The notes under the pieces: model-generated
Told to the model about the DNA's origin: nothing
The model's input: the letters and a program-made list of their open reading frames with translations, nothing else
The model's database searches: none
Translations under genes and position numbers: made by a program
Shown: piece after piece, positions 54,253 through 62,371 of the stretch
Numbering within the stretch: the stretch's first letter is position 1
How the letters are laid out: each line of letters starts with the position of its first letter
Source: Leptothermofonsia sichuanensis E412
Lineage (GTDB): Bacteria; Cyanobacteriota; Cyanobacteriia; Leptolyngbyales; Leptolyngbyaceae
Assembly (NCBI RefSeq): GCF_019891175.1
Contig: NZ_CP072600.1
Coordinates: 4,898,001-4,962,000 of the forward strand
DNA: 64,000 bases
Reading direction: 5' to 3'

Positions 54253-54461
54253 AAATCAAATATGATCCCGAAGTAGATGTGATGCGGATTACCCTCAAGG
54301 ATGCAGAGATTGAAGAAAGTGATGAAGAAACCCCCGGCATTATCCTGGACTTTGACGCTAATCGAAATGTCGTTGGTATCGAAATTCTTCAGGCTTCCAA
54401 ACGAATTGACAACCCACAATCTGTTGAGTATATGATTGCTCAGACAACCGTCTCTTCCTAA
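54249..54461 (+). CDS. DUF2283 protein (antitoxin candidate) 1
   Basis: 70 residues from ATG 54249, overlapping the toxin stop (ATGA). KIKYDPEVDVMRITLKD and PGIILDFDANRNVVGIEIL are DUF2283 hallmarks. Confidence 0.8.
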   Translation: MKIKYDPEVDVMRITLKDAEIEESDEETPGIILDFDANRNVVGIEILQASKRIDNPQSVEYMIAQTTVSS

Positions 54462-54503
54462 GATACTTCACCAAACCGATGCAATCAAAGAAGGAAAAAC
54501 CCT

Positions 54504-54731
54504 ATGGCACAAGTAAAAATCTACTACGAACCCGAAATGGAGTTGTTAACCGTTTTCTGGCAGCCTCCCCGCAAAAATCAAATTGCCACAGAGCTAGGTG
54601 ATGGAGTGATTTTAATTGGGGATGAAACAACAGGCGAACCGATTGGCATGGAACTGTTATCCTATCATCCTAGCGATAATCGCTTTGATGCTGTCAGCGT
54701 CGAAATGGGTCGGCTGGCGGGTATTTCATGA
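54504..54731 (+). CDS. DUF2283-like protein 2
   Basis: 75 residues: KIYYEPEMELLTVFW and GVILIGDETTGEPIGMELL follow the same pattern with a longer beta segment. Overlaps the DprA-like gene by 4 bases, so it may regulate or accompany that gene. Confidence 0.65.
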   Translation: MAQVKIYYEPEMELLTVFWQPPRKNQIATELGDGVILIGDETTGEPIGMELLSYHPSDNRFDAVSVEMGRLAGIS

Positions 54732-55411
54732 TCGCGCCCTTACAAACCATCGCCCCCGATCATCCAGCCTATCCCACTGCACTCAAAACCTGTGGTGCCT
54801 TCAGAACGGCACCGATCCTCAACACGATCGGTAATCTTGAATTTCTGACACAGAATACGATCGCCCTTTTCTGCTCCCAACAATGTCCGGGCGACCTCAT
54901 CCTCAAAACCTATGACCTTGCCCAGAGCTTGCGAGATGCAGAAATTCCTATCATTAGCGGTTTCCATACTCCGATTGAACAAGACTGCCTCAAAATAATG
55001 CTGCGTAGCACCCAACCCATCATCCACTGCCCTGCCCGTAGCATTTCCACAATCCGCCTCTCACCGGAGCAAAAACAGGCGATGGTTGAAAACCGCTTAC
55101 TGCTCGTCTCACCCTTTAGCAGCAGCTATCCTCGTGTTACGGTTGAACTGGCAGGCAAACGGAATGACATGATTGGGGCGATCGCACACACCATCTTTAT
55201 TGCCTACGCCGCCCCTAACAGCAAAACCCTAGCTTTTGCCCAAAGCCTGATTTCGGCAGGAAAATCCGTCGTTACCTTTGCTAGCTCTAGCAACCCATTG
55301 TTACAAGAGCAAGGCATTGTTGGTTTGGAGATAGAGACGATCGTGCGACGCTGCTTAGATGCTCAAACATCACACACCCAAAAAGCTACAAGCATTGATA
55401 ATGAGAGATGA
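54728..55411 (+). CDS. DprA/Smf-like Rossmann-fold protein
   Basis: 227 residues. TIGNLEFLTQNTIALFCS, IISGFHTPIEQDCLKIML and ELAGKRNDMIGAIAHTIFI follow the DprA/LOG-type nucleotide-binding fold, but the protein is shorter than competence DprA and lacks the C-terminal winged helix. Stand-alone forms like this occur in defence islands; the precise role is unknown. Confidence 0.72.
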   Translation: MIAPLQTIAPDHPAYPTALKTCGAFRTAPILNTIGNLEFLTQNTIALFCSQQCPGDLILKTYDLAQSLRDAEIPIISGFHTPIEQDCLKIMLRSTQPIIHCPARSISTIRLSPEQKQAMVENRLLLVSPFSSSYPRVTVELAGKRNDMIGAIAHTIFIAYAAPNSKTLAFAQSLISAGKSVVTFASSSNPLLQEQGIVGLEIETIVRRCLDAQTSHTQKATSIDNER

Positions 55412-55470
55412 TGTTTATCAAGCCATGCATTGGGTAAGCGTTGGCGAAGCCTCTCTGCAAGAGAATCGCG

Positions 55471-55556
55471 GCACAACAACGCGCTGCACCCGACCGCCGA
55501 GAGCTTATCTGTCAGAGGCAAAGGTTATCTGCGGCGGGTGAGCTAAGCCGTTAGGC
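55471..55556 (+). other. Integron attC-like recombination site
   Basis: Right core GTTAGGC at 55550-55556 (GTTRRRY). Left core region GCACAAC. Imperfect complementarity between AACGCGCTGCACCC-GCCG on the left and CGGCGGGTGAGCTAAGCCGTT on the right, with unpaired bases on one side, as in attC hairpins; terminal loop about 30 bases. It closes the DprA-like segment. Confidence 0.65.
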
Positions 55557-55714
55557 GGCTTCAATCCTCCAAGTAGACCGCTAAGAAAGTCATCTGCGGA
55601 AATTTAGGATTGCAGTAGCTTGGTTGAAGCAGGCTTAAGTAGAAGCACTGTACTCAGAGCCAAGAAAGTTTTTGTAAATTAAAGCAGGTCAATTATTTAG
55701 GAGGCTGGGTAATT

Positions 55715-55965
55715 ATGGGTCTGTTCGATTTTTCTTCGACAATAGCGAAAGGGAATCACTTCAGACTGGTCCGGATTTTAAGGAAAGAAAAGGACCCTTT
55801 GGTGAGCGTGTAAGAGAAGGGCAGTACCGAAGTATTGTTCAAAGGCGAACAGACAAAGGCTTTGAAAATCCACCTCAAGGTATATTCGGCTTGTTTGGCT
55901 CCAAGCAAGACACGCCCCAAATTCAAGAGAAAAAGGATCAGCGTTGGCTCAAGCCTAAGCAGTAG
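55715..55965 (+). pseudogene. 83-aa small protein gene with a one-base deletion
   Basis: TTAGGAGG precedes ATGGGTCTGTTCGA. Frame one begins MGLFDF and ends early. From FFDNSERESLQTGPDFKERK onward a good frame continues to TAG at 55965. One more T in the TTTTT run near 55730 would join them into a hydrophilic 83-residue protein with IFGLFGSKQD in the second half. Family unknown. Confidence 0.6.
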
Positions 55966-56036
55966 GGACTATCTGCAAAGTTTTAATTTTGGTGCAATTC
56001 CACTTTGCTAGACTTTTGAAGTTGTATAATAGTAAT

Positions 56037-56094
56037 ACAGTCAAGAGGTCTGACCTAATTTAGACCGCGAGAGCAAGGTCTCTCCTTGACTGTC
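56037..56094 (+). ncRNA. Structured RNA leader upstream of DUF3800 gene
   Basis: Perfect 9-bp outer stem ACAGTCAAG (56037-56045) with CTTGACTGT (56085-56093). Inside, GGTCT (56047), AGACC (56062) and GGTCT (56077) allow two alternative helices. It is preceded by TATAAT and followed by TCTTTTATTTT, as a terminator would be. Structured RNA motifs upstream of DUF3800 genes have been described; whether this matches one of them is unchecked. Confidence 0.6.
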
Positions 56095-56121
56095 TTTTAT
56101 TTTAAAGGTGCTTAATGCCTC

Positions 56122-56814
56122 ATGTACTTGTTGTATGCAGATGAATCTGGATCTGTTCACGACCCTAGCCAGCAGTACTTTGTATTAGCTGGCTTCTGTG
56201 TTTTTGAGAGGCAAGGATTTTGGATAGCTAGTGAACTAGATAAAATTGCTGCTCAATTTAATCCTGCTGACCCAACATCAATGGAATTACATGGTAGCCC
56301 AATGTTGGGTGGCAAGGGTAAATGGAGAAAATATCCTAGAAGTGATAGAGAGCAAGCAATTGAAGATGCACTACGTGTCTTTCTACGTTCACATCCAAGT
56401 AATCGGGCATTTGCAAGTGTGATCAAGAAGTCAGTGGTATCTCCTAGTGATCCTGTTGAAGTTGCATTTGAGCAGATAGCCAGTCGATTTGATAAGTACA
56501 TGATTAGATTGCACAAGACGGGTGATACACAGCGAGGAATCATCATTTTTGACAAATCTACTTACGAAACAACAATTCAATCACTCGCGACTGATTTTCG
56601 GACAATTGGATACAGATGGGGAATAATAAGGAATTTTTCTGAGGTTCCTCTATTCCTTGATTCACAGGCTTCAAGGTTAATTCAACTTGCTGACATAATT
56701 GCATACGCAACTTTTCGAAATTTTGAGCAAGGTGACAGTAGATTTTTCTCAATTATTCAACCTCGATTTGATTCGGAGGGCGGTATAGTACATGGGCTTC
56801 ATGTACAGCAATAG
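56122..56814 (+). CDS. DUF3800 domain protein
   Basis: 230 residues. LLYADESGSVHDPSQQYFVL at the start and RLIQLADIIAYATFR near the end are DUF3800 features (RNase-H-like fold with acidic residues DES, D in FDKS and LAD). Such proteins sit in mobile and defence regions and may be nucleases. The start codon was chosen as the ATG nearest the RNA leader; the true function is unknown. Confidence 0.8.
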   Translation: MYLLYADESGSVHDPSQQYFVLAGFCVFERQGFWIASELDKIAAQFNPADPTSMELHGSPMLGGKGKWRKYPRSDREQAIEDALRVFLRSHPSNRAFASVIKKSVVSPSDPVEVAFEQIASRFDKYMIRLHKTGDTQRGIIIFDKSTYETTIQSLATDFRTIGYRWGIIRNFSEVPLFLDSQASRLIQLADIIAYATFRNFEQGDSRFFSIIQPRFDSEGGIVHGLHVQQ

Positions 56815-56849
56815 CTTTGATGTGCAGTACACCGCTGCCTAATGCAGGA

Positions 56850-57687
56850 TTAAGAGACCTGTTTTGCAAGGGGTTCTAACAAGGGACAATCAAAGTAAGT
56901 ACAAATTCGAGTTTTCAATTCTTGTGCGCTTAAGGTTCGCCCCGGGTCGATAATGGCTCTTTTTCCATGCATCCATTTGGGTTCAATGGCATTGAGCCAA
57001 GGACTCTTGACGGGTAAGCGGCAAATGATTAAACGCACTCCCTGACCGGATTGTTTGACTTGGGCATTATGGTCACGGATCCATTGCCGGACTTGTTTCG
57101 AGTTATGCCAGCTGGCATTATCCCAAACCAGGACAAAGACTTGAAATTGACGCACCTGGTGGCACAGCCAAGCCAGAAATGAGCAGGTGATTTCGCTGAT
57201 GGGCCGCTGGTCTACAAAGCGGAGCAGCATCTGCCCCAAAGCTCTGAACCAGACTCCATAACAGGCAATCGCTTTAGGGTCGGGGTCAGCGTTGTTAGCC
57301 GTGCGCGATTCCAGTTGTAGGGCTTCGACTTCACTCCACGCTTGCAGGGTAGGGAGGGCAAAGCGAGACCACCAACCTTCATCGAGATAGCCCAAGCCCC
57401 ACCCCGGTTGCTGGGCCAACTCAATCAGGCGGTCTCGCTGCCGCTTTTTTAGCTCATATTGAGGGTCAGGAGAGGTGATGGGAGCCTTGGCGCGTTTCCA
57501 TTCAATCCCCATCGCTTTGAGCGTGTGATGCATCGTCACCCCACTGACTCGCTTGTCGGTCATCCCTTGGGCTTGGGCCACGGCAGCCAACATCGGCAAA
57601 CTCCACAGCGAATGCGGTTGACCAAACTCTCGCGGGCTGCGGCGCAGCAAGTTTCGCAGTTGTTCCCGCCCAGCCTCATCAGGTCGT
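56850..57687 (-). pseudogene. IS630 transposase A, C-terminal part
   Basis: Catalytic DDE core: LGYLDEGWWSRF, VLVWDNASWHNS and SPWLNAIEPKWMHGKRAI. The N-terminal part lies at 58534-58791 on the other side of IS1. Confidence 0.8.
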
Positions 57688-57709
57688 GTTCTAGACTTGT
57701 TGTTTTAGG

Positions 57710-58177
57710 TTAGATAGCAAAACCAAACTCATAACGGTTAATAAATAGCCCAATCACAATGTCATGCATCAGAATGGACTTAGAAAAGCAAATAGTTTTG
57801 CGAGCTAATCGCTTCAAGCGCGTGCGTAAAGTCAAATGCTTACGCTCAATCTTCTGCGTGTTCTGTTTGCCAACGGTATGAAGACTTGGGTCAAGCTGCC
57901 GCTCATAGGTTCCCCAACCATCTGTGTAAAACTGCATAATTCCAAACGGTTCTAATAACGCTTTGAGTTGGAGGAATGCTTCATCTTGATGCGTCGCCAA
58001 CACATAAGCTAATATTTTTCCACTGTGATGGTCAATTGCATGCCATAACCAACGTTGCTGGGCTTTAGACTGGACAAAACTCCACATTTCATCGGCTTCT
58101 GCCTCTGTATCTTCCCACTGGCAAAGCTTTACGATGCTTTGAGCGGGTTCCAACTCAGCCAGTTTGAGTTCATTCAC
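57710..58177 (-). CDS. IS1 transposase, second frame (InsB part)
   Basis: DDE part: EADEMWSFVQSKAQQRWLWH, FYTDGWGTYERQL and KIERKHLTLRTRLKRLARK. Expected to be made as a fusion by -1 slippage at an A9 run (58196-58204, minus strand). Confidence 0.82.
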   Translation of the reverse strand: MNELKLAELEPAQSIVKLCQWEDTEAEADEMWSFVQSKAQQRWLWHAIDHHSGKILAYVLATHQDEAFLQLKALLEPFGIMQFYTDGWGTYERQLDPSLHTVGKQNTQKIERKHLTLRTRLKRLARKTICFSKSILMHDIVIGLFINRYEFGFAI

Positions 58178-58494
58178 GGCTTTGAGTTGACGATCTTTTT
58201 TTTTAATTCCTCAATCACCGTCGTTGGACTAATGTGAAGGACACGGGCAGTGTCTCGAATCCCACTCCCATTCATTGCCATATCGCTGATTTGTTGCTTG
58301 ACTTCAGGCAGATACCCTTGATAGGTGTATTGCAAAATAAAGGTGCGCCGATGGCATCCTGAGTTTTGACAAAAGTAGCGCTGTTTGCCGTCTGGTGTTG
58401 TGCCGTGTTTGATCACCTCAATCCCATCACACACAGGGCAGTGAATTGGTTCTAATACCATAACTTGAGTTCCCGCAACTACTGACTTCTCCAT
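58174..58494 (-). CDS. IS1 first frame (InsA)
   Basis: Zinc-finger type N-terminus HCPVCDGIEVIKHGTT with CQNSGC and a helix-turn-helix (GSGIRDTARVLHISPTTVI). The frame ends soon after the A9 slip site. Confidence 0.82.
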   Translation of the reverse strand: MEKSVVAGTQVMVLEPIHCPVCDGIEVIKHGTTPDGKQRYFCQNSGCHRRTFILQYTYQGYLPEVKQQISDMAMNGSGIRDTARVLHISPTTVIEELKKKIVNSKP

Positions 58495-58533
58495 CTAACC
58501 AGTTCTTCGTAAGGAAAACAACAAACCTAGAAC

Positions 58534-58791
58534 ATTACCCGTTTTCGGTCGGCTCGATTGGGCGACCAAACATCCCAGTCCTTGATCTTCAAACGCTCGA
58601 ATTACATTGCGCACTGTTTGGGCAGTACATCCAACGTGGCGAGCAATTTGGCTCGGAGTTTGACCTTGGGCGCTGGCTAACAAAATCTGACTGCGGCGTA
58701 ACTTGAACCTATCTCGAGAACGGAGTCCTTGTTCCAACCCACTCTTCTCGTCTGGCGTTAGAGGTCGAACAAACAGGGGAGGATGCATCAC
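58534..58791 (-). pseudogene. IS630 transposase A, N-terminal helix-turn-helix part
   Basis: PLTPDEKSGLEQGLRSRDRF and PSQIARHVGCTAQTVRNVI form the usual N-terminal DNA-binding domain; the native frame ends at SSRPKTGN where IS1 begins. Confidence 0.75.
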
Positions 58792-58867
58792 TGACTGACT
58801 ATGATCAACAGCTTTAGCTTATCAATTGACTGCCCTGTCTTGCAAAATAGCTTCCTTAAGACTGCAC

Positions 58868-59048
58868 TAGGATGACGTTTGTTGTGAAAGAGCAGGTAGC
58901 GCTTAATCCACTGGAGATAGGTTTTTTCGGTTCGAAAAGAGTAGTGCTTACGTCGTAGAGTCTCCTGAACGACTTCGAGCAACATCTTGGGCCGGTCAGT
59001 CATAGTTACTTCAGGATTCTTTAAGAGAAATTTCTGGCTGACTCCCAT
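58868..59048 (-). pseudogene. intI: Integron integrase IntI, second copy (N-terminal fragment)
   Basis: MGVSQKFLLKNPEVT and the first 45 residues of the integrase (to LLFHNKRHP) repeat the copy at 38.4 kb on the same strand; the rest is cut off by IS630 at a TA. It differs by a 6-bp gap (MTDRP against MTVTDRP). Confidence 0.85.
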
Positions 59049-59080
59049 ATAATCAGGTTTACCTATAGGTAAGGAGGGTA

Positions 59081-59223
59081 GATCTGCGGAAAGTTTCGGG
59101 AGATCCACCCAAATCCGGGGGAGCTACGGAAAGTTTCGGGAGATCCACCTCTATGGGGATGATCTGCGGAAAGTTTCGGGAGATCCACCCAGATCCGGGA
59201 GATCTACGGAAAGTTTCCGTATA
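59081..59223. repeat. 40-bp-period tandem repeats upstream of intI (copy 2)
   Basis: CT(G/A)CGGAAAG at 59084, 59124, 59164 and 59204. A few substitutions against the 38.5-kb array. Confidence 0.85.
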
Positions 59224-59277
59224 ATCAATTGTTATGCCGCACCAAAGTTAATAGGCGTGGCGTGTAAGTTCTAGTTC

Positions 59278-60441
59278 TCAGTACAGGACAAAACTTGTCA
59301 ATTGAGGCACACAGAGGGTTGAAAACTTAGGCGGGAAGGGGTTTCCTAGGAATAACAACAAACCAACGAGACCCCCATGCAACAGATTACCGAATTTCGC
59401 CAAGTTTTGCAGCCCCTCCTCGGTTGGCATGGTGCGCGGCTGGCATTTGTGGCTCAATTTCTGATCGCCCTGCTACGAACCCGTACGGTGAATCTGAGCG
59501 AATTGGCTGCTAGCTTTTGTGGTTCCGCCCAAATTCCGTCGAACTACAAGCGTCTCCAGCGCTTCTTTAGCGACTTTGATCTCGATTATGCGGCGATTGC
59601 CCGTGCCGTGGTCTGCCTGATGGGGATCCCGCAGCCTTGGGTGCTCGCCATAGACCGCACCGAATGGAGCTTTGGCGGTAGCGTTTTCAACATTCTCACC
59701 CTGGGCATTTGCCATCAGGGTATTTCCTTTCCGGTGGTGTTTCTGATGCTGGACAACCGCGGCAATTCCAACACCCAAGAGCGCATCGATTTGCTCAACG
59801 AATTCTTCACGATTTTTGGCGAGGATGTCCGCCTGCGGTGCCTGACGAGCGACCGCGAATTTGTTGGGCGGGAGTGGATTGGCTATTTGCTCGAAGATGA
59901 GCCAATCCCGTTTCGGGGGCGGATTCGCGAAACTGAAACGCTCAGTGATGGCAGCAAAGCCCTGAATGGCCGCGTCCTCTTTGCCGATCTCAAAGCGGGT
60001 GAAACCAAGATTTTACGCAAACGCCGTCAAGTGTGGGGACATTGGGTGTATGTCGTTGGTCTGCGGCTTGACACCCAGGAATTACTGATTTTGGTCACCA
60101 ACCATTCACCCCATTCAGCCCTCAAAGATTACGCCCTGCGGTGGAATTTAGAAACCCTGTTCGGTGCGTTCAAAACTCGGGGCTTCTGCCTCGAAGCGAC
60201 CCATTTTATTGATGACTACCGAGTCCGCAAGCTCTTTGCGCTCCTCACATTGGCGTTATGTTGGGTGATGCGAACGGGGGTGTGGCGGCAGGCGCACAAA
60301 ACGATTCAACTCAAGTCCCATGGGCGCAAAGCCCAGAGTCTATTCCGATATGGCTTAGATTACTTGCACAACCTACTCGTTAATCTTGACCATAAATTAG
60401 ATGAGTTCTTGGACAATCTCAAACTTTTGTCCTGTACTTAG
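59278..60441 (+). mobile_element. IS4-type insertion sequence (copy 2)
   Basis: Reverse-complement copy of 36435-37598 with the same end repeats. Its left neighbour is the second attI region (GTTCTAGTTCT) rather than intI. Confidence 0.85.
59377..60441 (+). CDS. IS4 family transposase (copy 2)
   Basis: 354 residues, identical in protein sequence to copy 1; DDE segments as described there. Intact. Confidence 0.9.
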   Translation: MQQITEFRQVLQPLLGWHGARLAFVAQFLIALLRTRTVNLSELAASFCGSAQIPSNYKRLQRFFSDFDLDYAAIARAVVCLMGIPQPWVLAIDRTEWSFGGSVFNILTLGICHQGISFPVVFLMLDNRGNSNTQERIDLLNEFFTIFGEDVRLRCLTSDREFVGREWIGYLLEDEPIPFRGRIRETETLSDGSKALNGRVLFADLKAGETKILRKRRQVWGHWVYVVGLRLDTQELLILVTNHSPHSALKDYALRWNLETLFGAFKTRGFCLEATHFIDDYRVRKLFALLTLALCWVMRTGVWRQAHKTIQLKSHGRKAQSLFRYGLDYLHNLLVNLDHKLDEFLDNLKLLSCT

Positions 60442-60597
60442 GTCGGGGGCTTTTATTTTGGGAGTCTGTAGCATTTTCCTTTCTGGGTGAGGTATGGCGA
60501 TAGCCCTGCGGGTTAGAACAAGTTAGCGATCGCAAGCCCGTGTCATGCCGTCCTTTTGACCCTGTTCCCTGTTCCTTGCCAATAATTTTTCCCCAAC

Positions 60598-60813
60598 ATG
60601 TTTAGCGATGACTTATCTAAAGTGAGCCGTGTTGAAGTTGCAACCCATGTCTTGAATCAAGCCTTAGAAAAGTTATATGAGCATGATTACACGTCTGCAC
60701 AGGTTATGGTGGCAGTCGCCAGGCAGGTGTTAGAAGACCTGCAATTAGACTTCGACCATCATTTTCAGGTCGAGGCAAGGCTGAAACAGCTTCTCAAACA
60801 ATCATCCAAGTAA
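60598..60813 (+). CDS. Small helical hypothetical protein (copy 2)
   Basis: 71 residues, identical to 36063-36278. Confidence 0.55.
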   Translation: MFSDDLSKVSRVEVATHVLNQALEKLYEHDYTSAQVMVAVARQVLEDLQLDFDHHFQVEARLKQLLKQSSK

Positions 60814-60850
60814 CGGCGGTTCCCTTTCTAACCCTAGAGGGGCGTTATCG

Positions 60851-61261
60851 ATGTCCACGAGATCAACCAGATCAATTTTGTTGATTGAACACGAAGCCAG
60901 CATCCGAGAAGTTCTGCACACCTGTCTGAGTGAGTTTGGTGGATGGCTCGTTACCCTATCAAGTTCGATTCAGGAAGGAGTTAATCTGTGTATGACCGTC
61001 AGCCCTGATGTCATTTTGCTGGATGCTTCTACGCCTGAAACCGATGCCTTGATCTTTATTGAACAATTAAAGCAATATTCAATGACAGCCTCCATCCCCA
61101 TCTTGCTGCTTACGGCCAGAGCCAGTTGGTTTACCCTGAGGCAACTTAACCAGATGGGTTTTGCAGGAGCCATTACAAAACCATTCAACCCTTCCACCCT
61201 GACCACTCAAGTTGCTCATTTGCTGGGGTGGAGCAATGATGGTGATAACAATTCCACTTAA
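60851..61261 (+). CDS. Response regulator receiver-domain protein (copy 2)
   Basis: 136 residues, identical to 35615-36025, with the same unusual LIEHE acidic pocket. Confidence 0.8.
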   Translation: MSTRSTRSILLIEHEASIREVLHTCLSEFGGWLVTLSSSIQEGVNLCMTVSPDVILLDASTPETDALIFIEQLKQYSMTASIPILLLTARASWFTLRQLNQMGFAGAITKPFNPSTLTTQVAHLLGWSNDGDNNST

Positions 61262-61327
61262 TATTTGCAAAACCAGATGAGCGGATAGAAAAGGCTTACC
61301 CGTGAAGATTAACCCAAGGAGAAAAGC

Positions 61328-61873
61328 ATGTCATCATTAACTGTCTGGAAATTTAATACGGCGGATGGCGCAGCCAGGGCTTTATCTAAATTAGAGGAAT
61401 TGCAAAAACAGCAGTTGATTCAAGTGTTAGATGCGGCGGTCGTGTCATGGCCCGAAGGGCGCAAACGTCCTCAAACCAGGCAAGCTGTTGATACAGTTGC
61501 CGTTGGGGCATTGGGGGGCGTATTCTGGGGCATGTTGTTTGGTCTGCTCTTTTTTGCACCGTTGCTTGGGGCATTAGTGGGTGCAACAGCAGGTGCTATT
61601 TCAGGTCGGTTTACTGACTATGGAATTAATGATGATTTCATCAAAGATGTTCAAAGCAAAGTGACAGAAGGAACGTCTGCCCTGTTCTTGTTGACAGGAC
61701 AGGTCACGCTTGACAAGGTGGAAGCGGCTTTTGCCCCTGAAGAACGGGGCGAATTAATTCAATCCAAACTCTCGGCTGAACAGGAAGCAAAACTTCGGGA
61801 AGACTTTGGTGCAGAGGTATATACTTTGCCGGGGTATAGATTTTACCCTCTAGATAAAGTAGAAATGAGGTAG
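61328..61873 (+). pseudogene. DUF1269 protein (copy 2), end replaced by IS630
   Basis: Identical to copy 1 up to its last residues (DFGAEV); IS630 inserted at the TA of the stop codon region, so the frame runs 17 codons into the element (YTLPGYRFYPLDK...). The added tail is short and the protein may still be made. Confidence 0.75.
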
Positions 61874-61903
61874 ACCGTTGAGTGTTGAGCACGGTGCCTC
61901 CCA

Positions 61904-62371
61904 ATGATCCAACTGAGCTTTAGTGCCGAAGAGATTGAGCAACTACATTACGAACGCTTTCACCATCCACATCCGCGTGTGCAACAAAAAATGGAAGCGT
62001 TGTATCTCAAAAGTCAAGGATACTCGCATCAGGAAATTACCCGGTTGCTTCGGGTGACAAAACCAACGTTGTTGAGCTATCTGCGAGATTATGAAACTGG
62101 GGGGATCGGCAATCTCAAAGAATTGACCTTTTATCGACCCCAGAGTGAACTGAAACAACATCAACAGACTTTGGAAGCATACTTCCGGGCAAATCCTCCA
62201 AAGACCCTAGCGCAGGCTTGCGCCAAGATCGAAGAACTGACTGGTATTGTCCGTAGTCGGGAGCAAGTGAGGGTGTTTCTCAAATCGATGGGGATGCGTT
62301 GTCGGCGAGTGGGGATGTTGCCCGCCAAAGCTGATGTAGAAGCGCAGGAGGAGTTCGTCAAAAAAAACTAG
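61904..62371 (+). CDS. IS630 element B transposase, first frame (copy 1)
   Basis: 155 residues, helix-turn-helix domain (GYSHQEITRLLRVTKPTLL). The frame stops right after the A8 run at 62360-62367. A -1 slip restores K-LDPRLQEAKAGQRAVFFVDAAH and leads into the catalytic part. Confidence 0.85.
   Translation: MIQLSFSAEEIEQLHYERFHHPHPRVQQKMEALYLKSQGYSHQEITRLLRVTKPTLLSYLRDYETGGIGNLKELTFYRPQSELKQHQQTLEAYFRANPPKTLAQACAKIEELTGIVRSREQVRVFLKSMGMRCRRVGMLPAKADVEAQEEFVKKN

Larger units (their letters stand above)
57688..58533 (-). mobile_element. IS1-family insertion sequence
   Basis: 846 bp with end repeats GTTCTAGACTTGTTGTTTT and, inverted, GTTCTAGGTTTGTTGTTTT (17 of 19 identical). Two overlapping reading frames. 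No clear target duplication. Confidence 0.8.
56842..58867 (-). mobile_element. IS630-family element A, split by IS1
   Basis: Inverted ends AATGCAGGATTAAGAGAC... (left) and ...AAGACTGCAC (right), bordered on both sides by TA (56840-56841 and 58868-58869), the usual IS630 target. The right side lands inside the second intI copy. Confidence 0.8.
59278..61821. repeat. Right arm of the 2.54-kb inverted duplication
   Basis: Counterpart of 35055-37598. The match ends at GAGGTATA, exactly where an IS630 element follows. Confidence 0.9.

Noticed and set aside
55359-55541. 60-codon reading frame running into the attC site
   Set aside because: It overlaps the end of the DprA-like gene, a palindromic repeat and the attC hairpin; no coding character.
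35055-61821. Inverted arms dismissed as pure assembly artefact
   Set aside because: At least one base differs between arms and their outer ends differ (IS630 at one, chromosome at the other), so a real duplication is more likely, though misassembly is not excluded.
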